DNA from: Mediterranea sp. (in: CFB group bacteria)
GTDB lineage: Bacteria > Bacteroidota > Bacteroidia > Bacteroidales > Bacteroidaceae
Assembly: GCA_031287715.1 (NCBI GenBank)
Contig: JAITSN010000039.1
Span: forward strand, 1-42,471
Direction of reading: 5' to 3'
Length of the DNA stretch: 42,471 nucleotides
A program made the translations under genes and the position numbers. The notes beneath the pieces are model-generated. The model searched no databases, was not told where the DNA came from, and saw only the letters and a program-made list of their open reading frames with translations. Shown here piece after piece: positions 1-8,533 of this stretch (positions are counted from its first letter, which is position 1; each line of letters opens with the position of its first letter).

Positions 1-187
1 TTGAAGCCTCGTTGTTGTGATCACATCAGTTGTGAGAATGATAACGGGGTTTCTCCTTTTTAGATTAACGGCATTATGAAAACAATGTCGCTACTATTCT
101 TTTTATCAGCATTATTAAAAAACAATGTTGCTACTATTTATCACCATCACTAAGTATGCACTCCTACAGCTATAATTTTATGTATAA
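1..187. repeat. Leader region with a 20-bp direct repeat
   Basis: No gene is recognised here. A 20-bp segment at 79-98 recurs at 119-138 with one mismatch, giving a 40-bp period. The first 63 bases are open in plus frame 1 up to a TAG, and could be the tail of a gene starting outside the window, but I do not recognise the peptide. Confidence 0.4.
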
Positions 188-220
188 TTGTGTGTAGTGG
201 GATAATTATTTATATCTTTG
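188..220 (+). promoter_or_regulatory. Likely Bacteroidota-type promoter for the DUF177-rpmF-fabH run
   Basis: The sequence tatctttg at 213-220 matches the Bacteroidota -7 consensus TAnnTTTG. A TTG at 188-190, 22 bp upstream, could serve as the -33 element. It lies about 30 bp before the first gene of a closely packed plus-strand block. The -7 match is seen directly; promoter activity is inferred. Confidence 0.55.
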
Positions 221-250
221 TCGCCCATTAAGACTTAAAAAAAGAGCGTT

Positions 251-832
251 TTGGGAAAGTTTGATAAATATAGAATTGATTTAAAAGGCATGCAAACCGA
301 TGTGGAAACTCATGAGTTTCTGCTGGATAGTCTTTTTTTTGTCAATATTGATGGCCCGGAAGTACAAAAAGGAAAACTGAAAGTCGTATTGAATGTAAAG
401 AAAATCCTCTGTGCATTTGAATTGAACTTCCAAATCGAAGGTTTAGTCTGCGTGTCCTGTGATCGTTGCTTAGACGATGTAGAACTTCCGATAAATACAA
501 CAGACAATCTAATTGTTAAGTTTGGCCGTGAACACGGAGGAGAAGGAGACAATATTATAATTGTTCCCGAAGATGAGGGCGATATTAATGTAGCGTGGCT
601 TATTTATGAGTTTATTGTTTTATCTATTCCAATGAAGCATGTACATGCGCCGGGAAAATGCAATAAAGCAGTAATAGGAAAATTGAATAAGCATCAACGT
701 ACGAGAACTGGCGATGATAATTCCGAAAATATGGATGACATGTCGGATCATGTTATCATAAACGATGAAGAGATGGAAGCACCAGGGGACCCGCGATGGA
801 ATGAATTAAAGAAAATATTAGATAATAATTAA
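251..832 (+). CDS. DUF177/YceD family protein (large-subunit rRNA accumulation protein)
   Basis: This 193-residue protein belongs to the YceD/DUF177 family, which sits next to rpmF in many bacteria and affects 23S rRNA or large-subunit accumulation. The family's cysteine cluster is visible as C67, C70 and C73 in the segment VCVSCDRCLDD. The C-terminal part is acidic and ends in the family-typical DPRWNELKKIL. The chosen start is TTG at 251, because the resulting MGKFDKYRIDLKG resembles the N-terminus of Bacteroidales relatives as I remember them. The next in-frame ATG (290) would remove that segment. It is followed after 11 bp by rpmF, the canonical pairing. It is probably transcribed from the promoter at 188-220. 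Confidence 0.88.
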   Translation: MGKFDKYRIDLKGMQTDVETHEFLLDSLFFVNIDGPEVQKGKLKVVLNVKKILCAFELNFQIEGLVCVSCDRCLDDVELPINTTDNLIVKFGREHGGEGDNIIIVPEDEGDINVAWLIYEFIVLSIPMKHVHAPGKCNKAVIGKLNKHQRTRTGDDNSENMDDMSDHVIINDEEMEAPGDPRWNELKKILDNN

Positions 833-843
833 AGTTTTAAAAA

Positions 844-1029
844 ATGGCACATCCTAAGAGAAGGCAGTCGAAAACAAGAACTGCGAAGAGAAGAACTCAT
901 GATAAAGCTGTAGCTCCTACATTAGCTATTTGTTCTAACTGTGGTGAATGGCACGTTTTTCATACTGTATGTGGCACTTGTGGACACTACAGAGGAAAAT
1001 TGGCTATTGTGAAAGAAACAGTTGTATAA
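844..1029 (+). CDS. rpmF: 50S ribosomal protein L32
   Basis: This 61-residue basic protein begins MAHPKRRQSKTRTAKRRTHD, the standard L32 N-terminus. It carries a zinc-ribbon-type set of four cysteines at 30, 33, 43 and 46 (CSNC...CGTC), so it is the zinc-binding form. The length is normal for the family. It lies between the DUF177 gene and fabH, an arrangement conserved across many phyla that links ribosome assembly to fatty-acid synthesis genes. The 64-bp gap to fabH contains no obvious terminator, so co-transcription is likely. Confidence 0.97.
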   Translation: MAHPKRRQSKTRTAKRRTHDKAVAPTLAICSNCGEWHVFHTVCGTCGHYRGKLAIVKETVV

Positions 1030-1093
1030 ATCAGCTCGGAAATACTTATGACTTGCATAAGCGTAAAGTATTTGCATACTAAAAGTGGGATGA

Positions 1094-2104
1094 ATGGAAA
1101 GAATTAATGCAGTAATCACCGGAGTTGGAGGATATGTACCGGATTATGTCTTGACAAATGACGAAATCTCAAAAATGGTAGATACCAACGATGAGTGGAT
1201 TATGACTCGTATCGGAGTTAAGGAAAGAAGAATCTTGAATGAAGAAGGACTAGGTACTTCCTACATGGCCCGGAAAGCTGCGAAGCAACTGATGCAACGA
1301 ACAAATTCTAATCCGGATGATATTGATTTGGTTATTGTCGCAACAAGTACTGCGGACTATGCTTTTCCTTCAGTTGCATCCATCTTATGTGATAAACTCG
1401 GACTGAAAAACGCATTTGCATTTGATATGCAGGCAGCTTGCAGCGGATTCCTATTTTCAATGGAAACGGCTGCTTCATTTATTCGTTCGGGAAAGTATAA
1501 GAAAATTATTATTGTGGGCGCTGATAAAATGTCGGCTATAACCGACTACACCGATCGTGCGACGTGCCCTATTTTTGGTGATGGCGCCGCCGCGTTTATG
1601 CTTGAGCCTACGACCGAGGAAGTGGGCATTTTGGATTCTATCTTGCAAACAGATGGTAAAGGATTACCATTCCTGCACATGAAAGCGGGTGGATCTGTAT
1701 GTCCTCCATCTTATTTTACAGTAGATAATCACATGCACTATGTGTATCAGGAGGGAAGAACCGTATTTAAATATGCGGTATCTAACATGTCCAATGTAAG
1801 CACAAAAATTGCAGAAAAGAATCATTTGGACAAGAACTCTATTGATTGGGTTATTCCACACCAAGCGAATATGCGCATCATCGATGCTGTAGCCAGCCGG
1901 TTGGAATTACCTTTGGATAAAGTCATGATCAACATAGAACGGTACGGAAATACAAGCGCGGCTACATTGCCACTTTGTATATGGGACTTTGAATCTAAGT
2001 TGAAGAAAGGCGATAACCTTATTTTTACGGCTTTTGGGGCAGGCTTTGCATGGGGAGCTGTTTATGTGAAATGGGGATATGACGGAAAAACAGCAAGTAT
2101 TTGA
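1094..2104 (+). CDS. fabH: 3-oxoacyl-[acyl-carrier-protein] synthase III
   Basis: FabH condenses acetyl-CoA (or a branched acyl-CoA) with malonyl-ACP to start type II fatty-acid synthesis in the cytoplasm. The thiolase-fold catalytic triad is visible: Cys116 in DMQAACSGF, His256 in WVIPHQAN and Asn286 in RYGNTSAA. The N-terminal [16 protein letters not shown] motif and the C-terminal FGAGFAWGA are also characteristic. At 336 residues it is of normal length. The start is ATG at 1094; an out-of-frame ATG sits 4 bases upstream. The gene ends just before a strong hairpin (2127-2161), so the DUF177-rpmF-fabH unit probably ends here. Confidence 0.97.
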   Translation: MERINAVITGVGGYVPDYVLTNDEISKMVDTNDEWIMTRIGVKERRILNEEGLGTSYMARKAAKQLMQRTNSNPDDIDLVIVATSTADYAFPSVASILCDKLGLKNAFAFDMQAACSGFLFSMETAASFIRSGKYKKIIIVGADKMSAITDYTDRATCPIFGDGAAAFMLEPTTEEVGILDSILQTDGKGLPFLHMKAGGSVCPPSYFTVDNHMHYVYQEGRTVFKYAVSNMSNVSTKIAEKNHLDKNSIDWVIPHQANMRIIDAVASRLELPLDKVMINIERYGNTSAATLPLCIWDFESKLKKGDNLIFTAFGAGFAWGAVYVKWGYDGKTASI

Positions 2105-2126
2105 TTACTGAAAAGGTATAATTTAG

Positions 2127-2161
2127 AAAACGCATCTTATTTTAAATTTGATGCGTTTTTT
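2127..2161 (+). terminator. Rho-independent terminator after fabH
   Basis: A perfect 10-bp inverted repeat (aaaacgcatc at 2127-2136 and its complement at 2150-2159) with a 13-base loop runs into six T residues. It sits 22 bp after the fabH stop and 20 bp before the era start, so it may limit read-through into era. Confidence 0.75.
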
Positions 2162-2181
2162 GTCTAAACCAATTCATCCTT

Positions 2182-3069
2182 ATGCATAAAGCAGGATTTG
2201 TAAATATCGTAGGAAACCCCAATGTAGGGAAGTCTACACTAATAAATGTTTTAGTTGGAGAACGTGTTTCTATTGCAACATTTAAAGCACAGACAACCCG
2301 CCACAGAATAATGGGAATATATAATTCCGAAGACATGCAAATTGTATTCTCGGATACCCCGGGCGTGTTGAAGCCGAACTATAAACTGCAGGAGTCAATG
2401 CTGAATTTCTCAAATTCGGCGCTGACAGATGCAGATGTGCTTTTGTATGTGACGGATGTAGTTGAAAAGCCGGATAAAAACAACGAATTTATTGATAAGG
2501 TACGGAAGCAAACGGCTCCGGTACTTTTATTGATCAATAAAATAGACCTGAGTAATCAGGATGCCTTGGTAAAGTTAGTGGAAGAGTGGAAAAGACTCAT
2601 ACCGCAAGCGGAGATCATACCGATCTCGGCAATCGCAAAGTTTAATATAGATTATATTATGAAGCGCATTAAAGAATTGCTGCCGGACTCTCCGCCCTAT
2701 TTTGCCAAGGATCAGTGGACGGATAAGCCGGCCCGGTTTTTTGTGACTGAAATTATCCGCGAAAAAATACTGTTATACTACGACAAAGAAATACCCTATT
2801 CGGTAGAAGTAGTCGTGGAACAGTTTAAAGAAGATGCGAAGAAGATACATATTTATGCGGTGATTTATGTAGAAAGAGATTCGCAAAAAGGTATTATTAT
2901 CGGCAAGCAAGGGAGAACATTGAAAAAAGTCGCTACTGAAGCTCGCCGGGATTTGGAGAAATTCTTTGGAAAGACAATCTTTCTGGAAACTCATGTAAAG
3001 GTAGATAAGGATTGGCGCAGCTCAGATAAAGAACTGCGTAATTTCGGTTACCACCAGGATAAGATTTAA
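2182..3069 (+). CDS. era: GTPase Era, ribosome assembly
   Basis: Era is a small GTPase that binds the 3' end of 16S rRNA and checks 30S subunit maturation. GTPase motifs are in order: G1 GNPNVGKST (11-19), G3 DTPG (58-61) and G4 NKID (119-122). A C-terminal KH RNA-binding domain (about 205-285) includes the GIIIGKQGRTLKKVA loop. The length of 295 residues is typical. der follows 39 bp later, giving two ribosome-assembly GTPases side by side. The start is the ATG at 2182 just before HKAGFVNIVG. Confidence 0.97.
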   Translation: MHKAGFVNIVGNPNVGKSTLINVLVGERVSIATFKAQTTRHRIMGIYNSEDMQIVFSDTPGVLKPNYKLQESMLNFSNSALTDADVLLYVTDVVEKPDKNNEFIDKVRKQTAPVLLLINKIDLSNQDALVKLVEEWKRLIPQAEIIPISAIAKFNIDYIMKRIKELLPDSPPYFAKDQWTDKPARFFVTEIIREKILLYYDKEIPYSVEVVVEQFKEDAKKIHIYAVIYVERDSQKGIIIGKQGRTLKKVATEARRDLEKFFGKTIFLETHVKVDKDWRSSDKELRNFGYHQDKI

Positions 3070-3108
3070 TATATTCATACTACTGTGACAGTCATAAAAA
3101 GAGGATTT

Positions 3109-4422
3109 ATGGGAAATTTAATAGCAATCGTAGGGCGTCCTAATGTAGGAAAGTCAACTTTGTTTAACCGATTGACAAAGACCCGCCAGGCAATCGTCAA
3201 TGAAGAAGCGGGAACAACAAGAGACAGGCAATATGGTAAAATAGAATGGCTGGGACGTGAGTTCTCCATAGTAGATACCGGAGGATGGGTAGTAAACTCA
3301 GATGATATATTTGAAGAGGAGATCCGCAAGCAGGTACTGCTGGCGGTAGATGAAGCCGATGTGATCCTGTTTGTGGTAGATGTAATAAACGGAATTACGG
3401 ATCTGGACACACAAGTCGCTATGGTTTTGAGGCGTAGCCCAAAACCTGTTTTTGTCGTAGCGAATAAAACGGATAACCACGAACTTCAATACAATGCTCC
3501 GGAATTTTATGCATTGGGCTTAGGAGAACCTTATTGTATCTCTGCGATGACAGGAAGCGGAACCGGAGATTTGCTGGATCTTATAGTAAGCAAATTCAAA
3601 AAAGAATCGTCCGAGCTGCTTGATGAAGATATACCCCGTTTTGCAGTAGTGGGACGTCCGAATGCCGGCAAGTCATCTATCGTTAATGCCTTTATTGGAG
3701 AAGAACGCAACATTGTAACCGAAATAGCCGGAACAACCAGAGACTCTATTTATACGCGCTACAATAAATTCGGCTTCGATTTCTATCTGGTGGATACCGC
3801 CGGAATACGCAAGAAAGGCAAGGTAAGTGAAGACTTGGAATATTATTCGGTGATTCGATCCATCCGTTCTATCGAGAACTCGGATGTATGCATCCTGATG
3901 GTTGATGCTACCCGTGGAATTGAAAGCCAGGACCTGAATATATTCTCCCTTATCCAGAAGAACTCAAAAGGATTGGTCGTGGTAGTGAATAAATGGGACT
4001 TGGTACAGGATAAGGCCAATAAGGCGATAAAAGAGTTTGAAAATGCAATCCGTACGCGATTTGCTCCTTTTGTGGACTTTCCGGTTATCTTTGCTTCGGC
4101 GCTGACTAAACAGCGCATCCTGAAAGTTCTTGAAGAAGCCGAGAAAGTGTATAAAAACCGTACGGTGAAGATCCCTACCGCTAAGCTGAATGAAGAAATG
4201 CTGCCGTTGATTGAGGCATATCCGCCGCCATCCAATAAAGGAAAATACATCAAGATCAAATACGTGACGCAATTGCCGAACACGCAAATCCCATCATTTG
4301 TATTCTTTGCGAACCTTCCGCAGTATGTGAAAGAACCCTATAAACGATTCCTTGAAAATAAAATGCGTGAAAAATGGAATATGACCGGAACCCCGGTCAA
4401 TATCTACATAAGGCAAAAGTGA
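3109..4422 (+). CDS. der: GTPase Der (EngA), ribosome assembly
   Basis: Der is an essential 50S-assembly GTPase with two tandem G domains and a KH-like C-terminal domain. The first P-loop GRPNVGKST is at residues 9-17 and the second, GRPNAGKSS, begins at residue 182. Both domains carry DTGG/DTAG-type G3 and NKTD/NKWD G4 motifs, and the C-terminus holds the expected GTPVNIYIR ending. I chose ATG at 3109 (437 residues), because [17 protein letters not shown] matches the family start and a purine-rich stretch precedes it. A longer reading from GTG at 3085 adds eight unlikely residues. The stop overlaps the first base of a 12-bp inverted repeat, which also marks the end of a convergent small ORF. 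Confidence 0.97.
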   Translation: MGNLIAIVGRPNVGKSTLFNRLTKTRQAIVNEEAGTTRDRQYGKIEWLGREFSIVDTGGWVVNSDDIFEEEIRKQVLLAVDEADVILFVVDVINGITDLDTQVAMVLRRSPKPVFVVANKTDNHELQYNAPEFYALGLGEPYCISAMTGSGTGDLLDLIVSKFKKESSELLDEDIPRFAVVGRPNAGKSSIVNAFIGEERNIVTEIAGTTRDSIYTRYNKFGFDFYLVDTAGIRKKGKVSEDLEYYSVIRSIRSIENSDVCILMVDATRGIESQDLNIFSLIQKNSKGLVVVVNKWDLVQDKANKAIKEFENAIRTRFAPFVDFPVIFASALTKQRILKVLEEAEKVYKNRTVKIPTAKLNEEMLPLIEAYPPPSNKGKYIKIKYVTQLPNTQIPSFVFFANLPQYVKEPYKRFLENKMREKWNMTGTPVNIYIRQK

Positions 4423-4446
4423 TCCCGCTTATCCGATAAGCGGGAT
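4422..4446. terminator. Bidirectional hairpin between der and a convergent small ORF
   Basis: Perfect 12-base arms (atcccgcttatc at 4422-4433 and its complement at 4435-4446) are separated by one base, so the real loop would consume the inner pairs. It overlaps the final codons and stop of the minus-strand small ORF and begins at the der stop. The plus-strand T tract is weak (tttgctt), so efficiency is uncertain. Confidence 0.6.
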
Positions 4447-4578
4447 TTGCTTGGCAAGCAATTTCTGGAGTTTACCGTTTAAAAGCTGGCACATCGCTCC
4501 GTTTCCCATTGCATGGTATCTCTTGATACGATACTGCAACATCATGATTTCATTTGAGTTAGCTTTCATAATTTTCAT
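4429..4578 (-). CDS. 49-residue basic hypothetical protein, convergent to der
   Basis: Reading the minus strand from ATG at 4578 gives 49 residues starting MKIMKANSNEIMMLQYRIK and ending QKLLAKQIPLIG, with a TAA at 4429-4431. The product is basic and amphipathic with no membrane segment, and I do not recognise a family. A GGGGAAC purine stretch lies a few bases upstream of the ATG, and a consensus-like -7 element (TATATTTG) lies about 60 bp upstream at 4635-4642. The reading frame ends inside the hairpin shared with der, leaving only 6 bp between the two stops. A second in-frame ATG at 4569 would give 46 residues. Promoter, spacing and coding-like composition support a real gene, but the product has not been shown. 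Confidence 0.6.
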   Translation of the reverse strand: MKIMKANSNEIMMLQYRIKRYHAMGNGAMCQLLNGKLQKLLAKQIPLIG

Positions 4579-4634
4579 TTTTTGTTCCCCACGTTTTGAA
4601 GAACGGTTTTACATTTTCTTCCTGTTTGATGCTG

Positions 4635-4642
4635 CAAATATA
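4635..4642 (-). promoter_or_regulatory. -7 element for the 49-residue ORF
   Basis: The minus strand reads TATATTTG, an exact match to TAnnTTTG, in an AT-rich region. It implies a leader of roughly 50 bases before the ATG at 4578. No clear -33 TTTG is visible; a T-rich block sits at about the right distance. Confidence 0.5.
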
Positions 4643-4691
4643 CAAAGATTGCCCGAAAAAATATGTTTTATAACATAAAAATAAAAGCAAA

Positions 4692-4731
4692 GAGTGCTTT
4701 CAAGCCATTTAAAATGGTTTAGAAAGCACTC
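4692..4731. other. Long hairpin upstream of the 49-residue ORF
   Basis: Perfect 10-base outer arms (gagtgctttc at 4692-4701, complement at 4722-4731) enclose a second, nearly complementary pair of segments, so almost the whole 40 bases can fold into one stem. It lacks a clear T tract on either strand. It may be a terminator remnant or a structured element. Confidence 0.5.
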
Positions 4732-4742
4732 CATATTATAAT

Positions 4743-4840
4743 AAAAATATTAATTACATCCGAGGACAGAAAACCGCTTCTACAAAAATATTAATTACAT
4801 CCGAGGGCAGAAAATCGTTTCTACAGAATTTTTAATTACA
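4743..4840. repeat. 41-bp tandem direct repeat, two full copies and a degraded third
   Basis: Segments beginning at 4743 and 4784 are near-identical over 41 bp (aaaaatattaattacatccg and onward). A third, degenerate copy begins near 4825 and keeps the ttaattacatt core. There is no coding potential. Two and a half copies without distinct spacers argue against a CRISPR array. Confidence 0.75.
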
Positions 4841-4895
4841 TTCTGGGCAAGTTTGGAATTTCTAAAAAATTAAAAATGCCAAACTCGCCCAGAAT
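4840..4895. repeat. 17-bp near-perfect inverted repeat
   Basis: attctgggcaagtttgg at 4840-4856 and its complement at 4879-4895 differ at one position and are separated by 22 AT-rich bases. The left arm lies in the degenerate third copy of the tandem repeat. The following bases to 5007 hold simple-sequence tracts (repeated ccatt/tccatta) and no gene. Confidence 0.7.
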
Positions 4896-5007
4896 GGGGC
4901 TTCGGGAAATTTGGAGTTGCCAAACTAATTCCGGCCGGCGGTTTTCGATTGCCGATTATCCATTTCCCATTGTCCATTATCCCTTGTTTTTGCCGGTTGG
5001 GGATAAG

Positions 5008-5035
5008 TTGAAATTGGAGAGAATACATATCTTTG
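5008..5035 (+). promoter_or_regulatory. Promoter for the acetyltransferase-like gene and parE
   Basis: tatctttg at 5028-5035 matches TAnnTTTG, with a TTG at 5008-5010 seventeen bases upstream as a -33 candidate. A potential TTG start codon at 5033 falls inside this -7 element, which is why the downstream ATG at 5057 is taken as the start. Confidence 0.6.
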
Positions 5036-5056
5036 CGAACTAAATTATATAACGCC

Positions 5057-6193
5057 ATGGGCATTGTTATCACGAAGGTATCGAATAAGAAAGATTTAAA
5101 GAGGTTCATCCGGCTCAATTACGAGCTTTATAAAGACAATCCATACTCCGTGCCTGACCTGTATAGCGATATGGTCAACACTCTTACCGAAGAAAGAAAT
5201 CCTGCGTTTGATTTTTGCGAAGCGGTGTATTTTCTGGCTTATAAAGACGGGGAATTAGCGGGACGCATAGCCGGAATCATCAATCATAAGGCAAACGAGA
5301 CCCGGAACAAGAAGGATGTCCGTTTCGGCTGGGTTGATTTCATTGATGACTTTGATGTGTCTTCTGCTTTGTTCAAGGCGGTGGAAGAATGGGGAAAATC
5401 GAAGGGAATGGAACACATTCACGGGCCGCTCGGCTTTACGGATTTTGATGCGGAAGGTATGCTGATTGAAGGATTCGACCAATTGAGTACGATGGCGACC
5501 ATATATAACTATCCTTATTATCCGGTGCATATCGAAAAGCTGGGCTTTGAGAAAGACGCCGACTGGGTGGAATATAAAATATTTATTCCGGATGCCGCAC
5601 CCGACAAGCACCGCCGGATATCGGAACTTGTGCAAACAAGGTATAACCTGAGAATAAAGAAGTATACTTCGGCGAAAAAGATTGCCGCAGACTACGGCCA
5701 GGCCATCTTCGAACTGATGAACGAAGCCTATAAGGATCTTTACGGATTCTCGGCCCTGTCGCAAAAACAGATAGGCCAGCTGGTCGGGATGTATCTGCCG
5801 ATATTGGATTTGCGCATGGTTACGCTGATTGTCGATGCCGAAGAACGGCTGATTGCAGCGGGGATCTCCATGCCTTCATTGGCTGATGCGCTGCAAAAGG
5901 CGAAAGGAAAGTTTTTTCCGTTCGGATGGTACTATCTGTTCAAGGCCCTGTTCTTGAAACGGCGCGCTAAAATGCTTGATCTACTGCTTGTTGCCGTGAA
6001 ACCCGAGTACCAAAACAAGGGCGTTAACGCATTGCTGTTTTACGACCTGATACCCATTTATCGGAAATTAGGTTTTATCTTTGCCGAGAGCAACCCCGAG
6101 TTGGAGCTTAACGGCAAGGTACAGGCGCAATGGGAATACTTTGAAACCCAACAGCATAAGCGCCGCCGCGCTTTCACCCGAAAACTGAAGTAA
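5057..6193 (+). CDS. GNAT-fold N-acetyltransferase-like protein
   Basis: This 378-residue cytoplasmic protein has features of the GCN5-related acyltransferase superfamily. The first half contains YFLAYKDGELAGRIAGIINH, resembling a GNAT beta-strand core. The C-terminal part has a second such region, LLLVAVKPEYQNKGVNALLFYDL, with a motif-A-like Q-N-K-G-V acetyl-CoA loop. Related Bacteroidota proteins of this length are usually annotated only as GNAT family or hypothetical, and I cannot name the substrate. The start is the ATG at 5057 (MGIVITKVSNKKDL), placed by the promoter at 5008-5035. It ends 15 bp before parE and is probably co-transcribed with it. Confidence 0.7.
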   Translation: MGIVITKVSNKKDLKRFIRLNYELYKDNPYSVPDLYSDMVNTLTEERNPAFDFCEAVYFLAYKDGELAGRIAGIINHKANETRNKKDVRFGWVDFIDDFDVSSALFKAVEEWGKSKGMEHIHGPLGFTDFDAEGMLIEGFDQLSTMATIYNYPYYPVHIEKLGFEKDADWVEYKIFIPDAAPDKHRRISELVQTRYNLRIKKYTSAKKIAADYGQAIFELMNEAYKDLYGFSALSQKQIGQLVGMYLPILDLRMVTLIVDAEERLIAAGISMPSLADALQKAKGKFFPFGWYYLFKALFLKRRAKMLDLLLVAVKPEYQNKGVNALLFYDLIPIYRKLGFIFAESNPELELNGKVQAQWEYFETQQHKRRRAFTRKLK

Positions 6194-6208
6194 CAGGTAG
6201 ATCTTAAA

Positions 6209-8062
6209 ATGATGGAAGAAAAGCTGCAAGAGGTAACATATACCGAGGATAACATCAGAACGCTGGACTGGAGGGAGCATATCCGCCGCCGTCCCGGTAT
6301 GTATATTGGTAAATTGGGCGACGGATCACATTCCGATGACGGAATTTATGTCCTCCTGAAAGAAGTCATGGACAACTCTATCGACGAGTACATGATGGGG
6401 TTCGGAAAAACGATTGATGTGATCGTTCAGGATGAGAAGATCACCGTACGGGACCAGGGGCGCGGCATCCCGCTGGGGAAAGTTGTCGACGTGGTTTCCA
6501 AAATGAATACCGGGGGCAAGTACGACTCCAAGGCGTTCAAGAAATCCGTAGGGCTGAACGGGGTGGGTATCAAAGCGGTAAATGCGCTGTCCACCTATTT
6601 CCGCATATCCAGTTTCCGCGATGGAGAAATGAAAATCGTAGAGTTCGAATGTGGCAACATCATCAAGGAATATCCGGTGGAAAAGACCGATGAGCCGAAC
6701 GGTACGCTGACCGAATTCATCCCCGACAATTCCATCTTCAAAGACTATCAATACCAGGCGGAGTATATCGAGCCGCTGCTGAAGAATTACGTGTTCCTCA
6801 ACTCGGGCCTGAACATCGTATTCAACGAAAAACGGTTCTACTCCCGTAATGGGCTGGTTGATCTGCTGAATGAGTATATGACCACCGACCCCCTGTATCC
6901 GATCATCCACCTGAAGGGAGACGACATAGAAATGGTGCTGACGCACACGAACCAATATGGCGAAGAGTATTATTCTTTCGTAAACGGCCAGCACACCACA
7001 CAAGGCGGCACGCACCTGAGCGCTTTCCGCGAAGCAGTGAGCCGCACCATAAAAGAATACTTCGCCAAGAACTTTGACTATGCCGACATTCGCAGCGGCA
7101 TGGTGGGGGCGATCAGTATAAAGGTAGAAGAGCCGGTATTCGAGTCGCAGACGAAAACGAAGCTCGGTTCAAAAGATATGGGGCCTGACGGCGTTTCGGT
7201 GAACAAGTTTATTGGGGATTTCCTGAAGAAAGAACTAGATAACTACCTGCACATCAACCATGAGGCTTCGGATATCATGCTGCAAAAGATACAGGAATCC
7301 GAAAAAGAACGCAAAGCGATTGCCGGTGTAACCAAGCTGGCGCGCGAACGGGCGAAAAAAGCCAATCTGCACAACCGCAAACTGCGCGACTGCCGCATCC
7401 ACCTGAATGACGCAAAAGGCAATGAACAGGAAGATTCTTCTATCTTTATCACCGAAGGCGATTCGGCCAGCGGCTCCATCACAAAAAGCCGCGACGTAAC
7501 AAAACAGGCCGTGTTCAGCTTACGCGGAAAACCACTGAATACATTCGGGCTGACCAAAAAGGTGGTTTACGAAAACGAAGAGTTCAACCTGCTACAGGCT
7601 GCCCTGAACATAGAAGACGGCATCGAAGGGCTACGCTACAATAAAGTAATTATTGCAACCGACGCCGATGTGGACGGGATGCACATCCGCCTGCTGATGA
7701 TCTCTTTCTTCCTGCAATTCTTCCCCGACCTGATCAAAAAAGGGCATGTGTATATCTTGCAAACCCCGTTATTCCGCGTCCGCAATAAAAAGAAAACATC
7801 CTATTGCTATTCGGAAGAAGAAAGGCAAAAAGCAGTGAAGAAACTTGGGCCTAATCCGGAAATCACCCGCTTTAAAGGATTGGGGGAAATCTCGCCCGAC
7901 GAATTCAAGCATTTCATCGGCCCCGACATGCGGCTGGAGGCTGTAACGCTGCGCAAGACCGACCAGGTAAAAGAACTCCTGGAGTTTTATATGGGAAAAA
8001 ACACGATGGAGCGCCAGAACTTCATCATAAATAATCTGGTTGTAGAAGAAGATTTTGCATAA
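6209..8062 (+). CDS. parE: DNA topoisomerase IV subunit B (GyrB/ParE type IIA ATPase subunit)
   Basis: ParE powers ATP-dependent strand passage for decatenation together with ParC. The Bergerat ATPase fold is visible as [10 protein letters not shown] (51-60), [10 protein letters not shown] (81-90) and [14 protein letters not shown] (about 115-128), followed by QTKTKLGS. The TOPRIM metal-binding region shows [10 protein letters not shown] (about 414-423) and [11 protein letters not shown] (about 487). The C-terminus has [13 protein letters not shown]. At 617 residues it is the short form, and Bacteroidota chromosomes usually encode a separate GyrB, so ParE is the better name. No parC is in the window. 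Tandem ATGs (6209, 6212) leave the exact start open by one residue. One base separates its stop from coaD. Confidence 0.88.
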   Translation: MMEEKLQEVTYTEDNIRTLDWREHIRRRPGMYIGKLGDGSHSDDGIYVLLKEVMDNSIDEYMMGFGKTIDVIVQDEKITVRDQGRGIPLGKVVDVVSKMNTGGKYDSKAFKKSVGLNGVGIKAVNALSTYFRISSFRDGEMKIVEFECGNIIKEYPVEKTDEPNGTLTEFIPDNSIFKDYQYQAEYIEPLLKNYVFLNSGLNIVFNEKRFYSRNGLVDLLNEYMTTDPLYPIIHLKGDDIEMVLTHTNQYGEEYYSFVNGQHTTQGGTHLSAFREAVSRTIKEYFAKNFDYADIRSGMVGAISIKVEEPVFESQTKTKLGSKDMGPDGVSVNKFIGDFLKKELDNYLHINHEASDIMLQKIQESEKERKAIAGVTKLARERAKKANLHNRKLRDCRIHLNDAKGNEQEDSSIFITEGDSASGSITKSRDVTKQAVFSLRGKPLNTFGLTKKVVYENEEFNLLQAALNIEDGIEGLRYNKVIIATDADVDGMHIRLLMISFFLQFFPDLIKKGHVYILQTPLFRVRNKKKTSYCYSEEERQKAVKKLGPNPEITRFKGLGEISPDEFKHFIGPDMRLEAVTLRKTDQVKELLEFYMGKNTMERQNFIINNLVVEEDFA

Positions 8063-8063
8063 A

Positions 8064-8519
8064 ATGAAAAGAGCTATATTCCCGGGAACCTTCGACCCGT
8101 TTACCATTGGCCACTACTCCGTAGTGGAAAGGGCATTGTCTTTTATGGACGAAGTCGTGATCGGCATCGGCGTCAACGAGAACAAGAACACTTATTTCCC
8201 AATCGAGAAACGGCTGGAAATGATTGAAGACTTTTACATGGAAAAACCGGAAATCAAAGTCATGGCTTATGACTGCCTGACCGTAGACTTCGCCCGGCAG
8301 GTAGAAGCGATGTTTATTATCAGAGGGATACGGACAGTGAAGGATTTTGAGTACGAAGAAACCATCGCCGACATCAACCGCAAGCTGGCGGGCGTCGAAA
8401 CGATATTGCTGTTCACCGAACCCGAACTGAGCTGCGTCAGCTCGACGATTGTCCGCGAATTACTGAGTTACAACAAAGATATCAGCCGGTTTATCCCCAA
8501 AGGCATGATCATCCGATAA
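8064..8519 (+). CDS. coaD: Phosphopantetheine adenylyltransferase
   Basis: CoaD transfers AMP from ATP to 4'-phosphopantetheine, the penultimate step of coenzyme A synthesis. The nucleotidyltransferase signature [10 protein letters not shown] is at the N-terminus with the (T/H)xGH motif. Downstream lie the [12 protein letters not shown] substrate loop and the C-terminal SSTIVREL, all typical. The start is ATG at 8064, giving 151 residues; an upstream in-frame TTG at 8055 lies within parE and is unlikely. The one-base gap after parE suggests translational coupling. Confidence 0.96.
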   Translation: MKRAIFPGTFDPFTIGHYSVVERALSFMDEVVIGIGVNENKNTYFPIEKRLEMIEDFYMEKPEIKVMAYDCLTVDFARQVEAMFIIRGIRTVKDFEYEETIADINRKLAGVETILLFTEPELSCVSSTIVRELLSYNKDISRFIPKGMIIR

Positions 8520-8533
8520 GACTGCCCGACGTT

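Noticed and set aside
3085-3108. GTG start for der
   Set aside because: Adds eight residues not expected in the family; ATG at 3109 gives the standard [12 protein letters not shown] start.
4743-4840. CRISPR-like repeat
   Set aside because: Only two and a half adjoining copies and no spacers.
5033-5056. TTG start for the acetyltransferase-like gene
   Set aside because: The TTG lies inside the probable -7 promoter element; ATG at 5057 follows at a normal distance.
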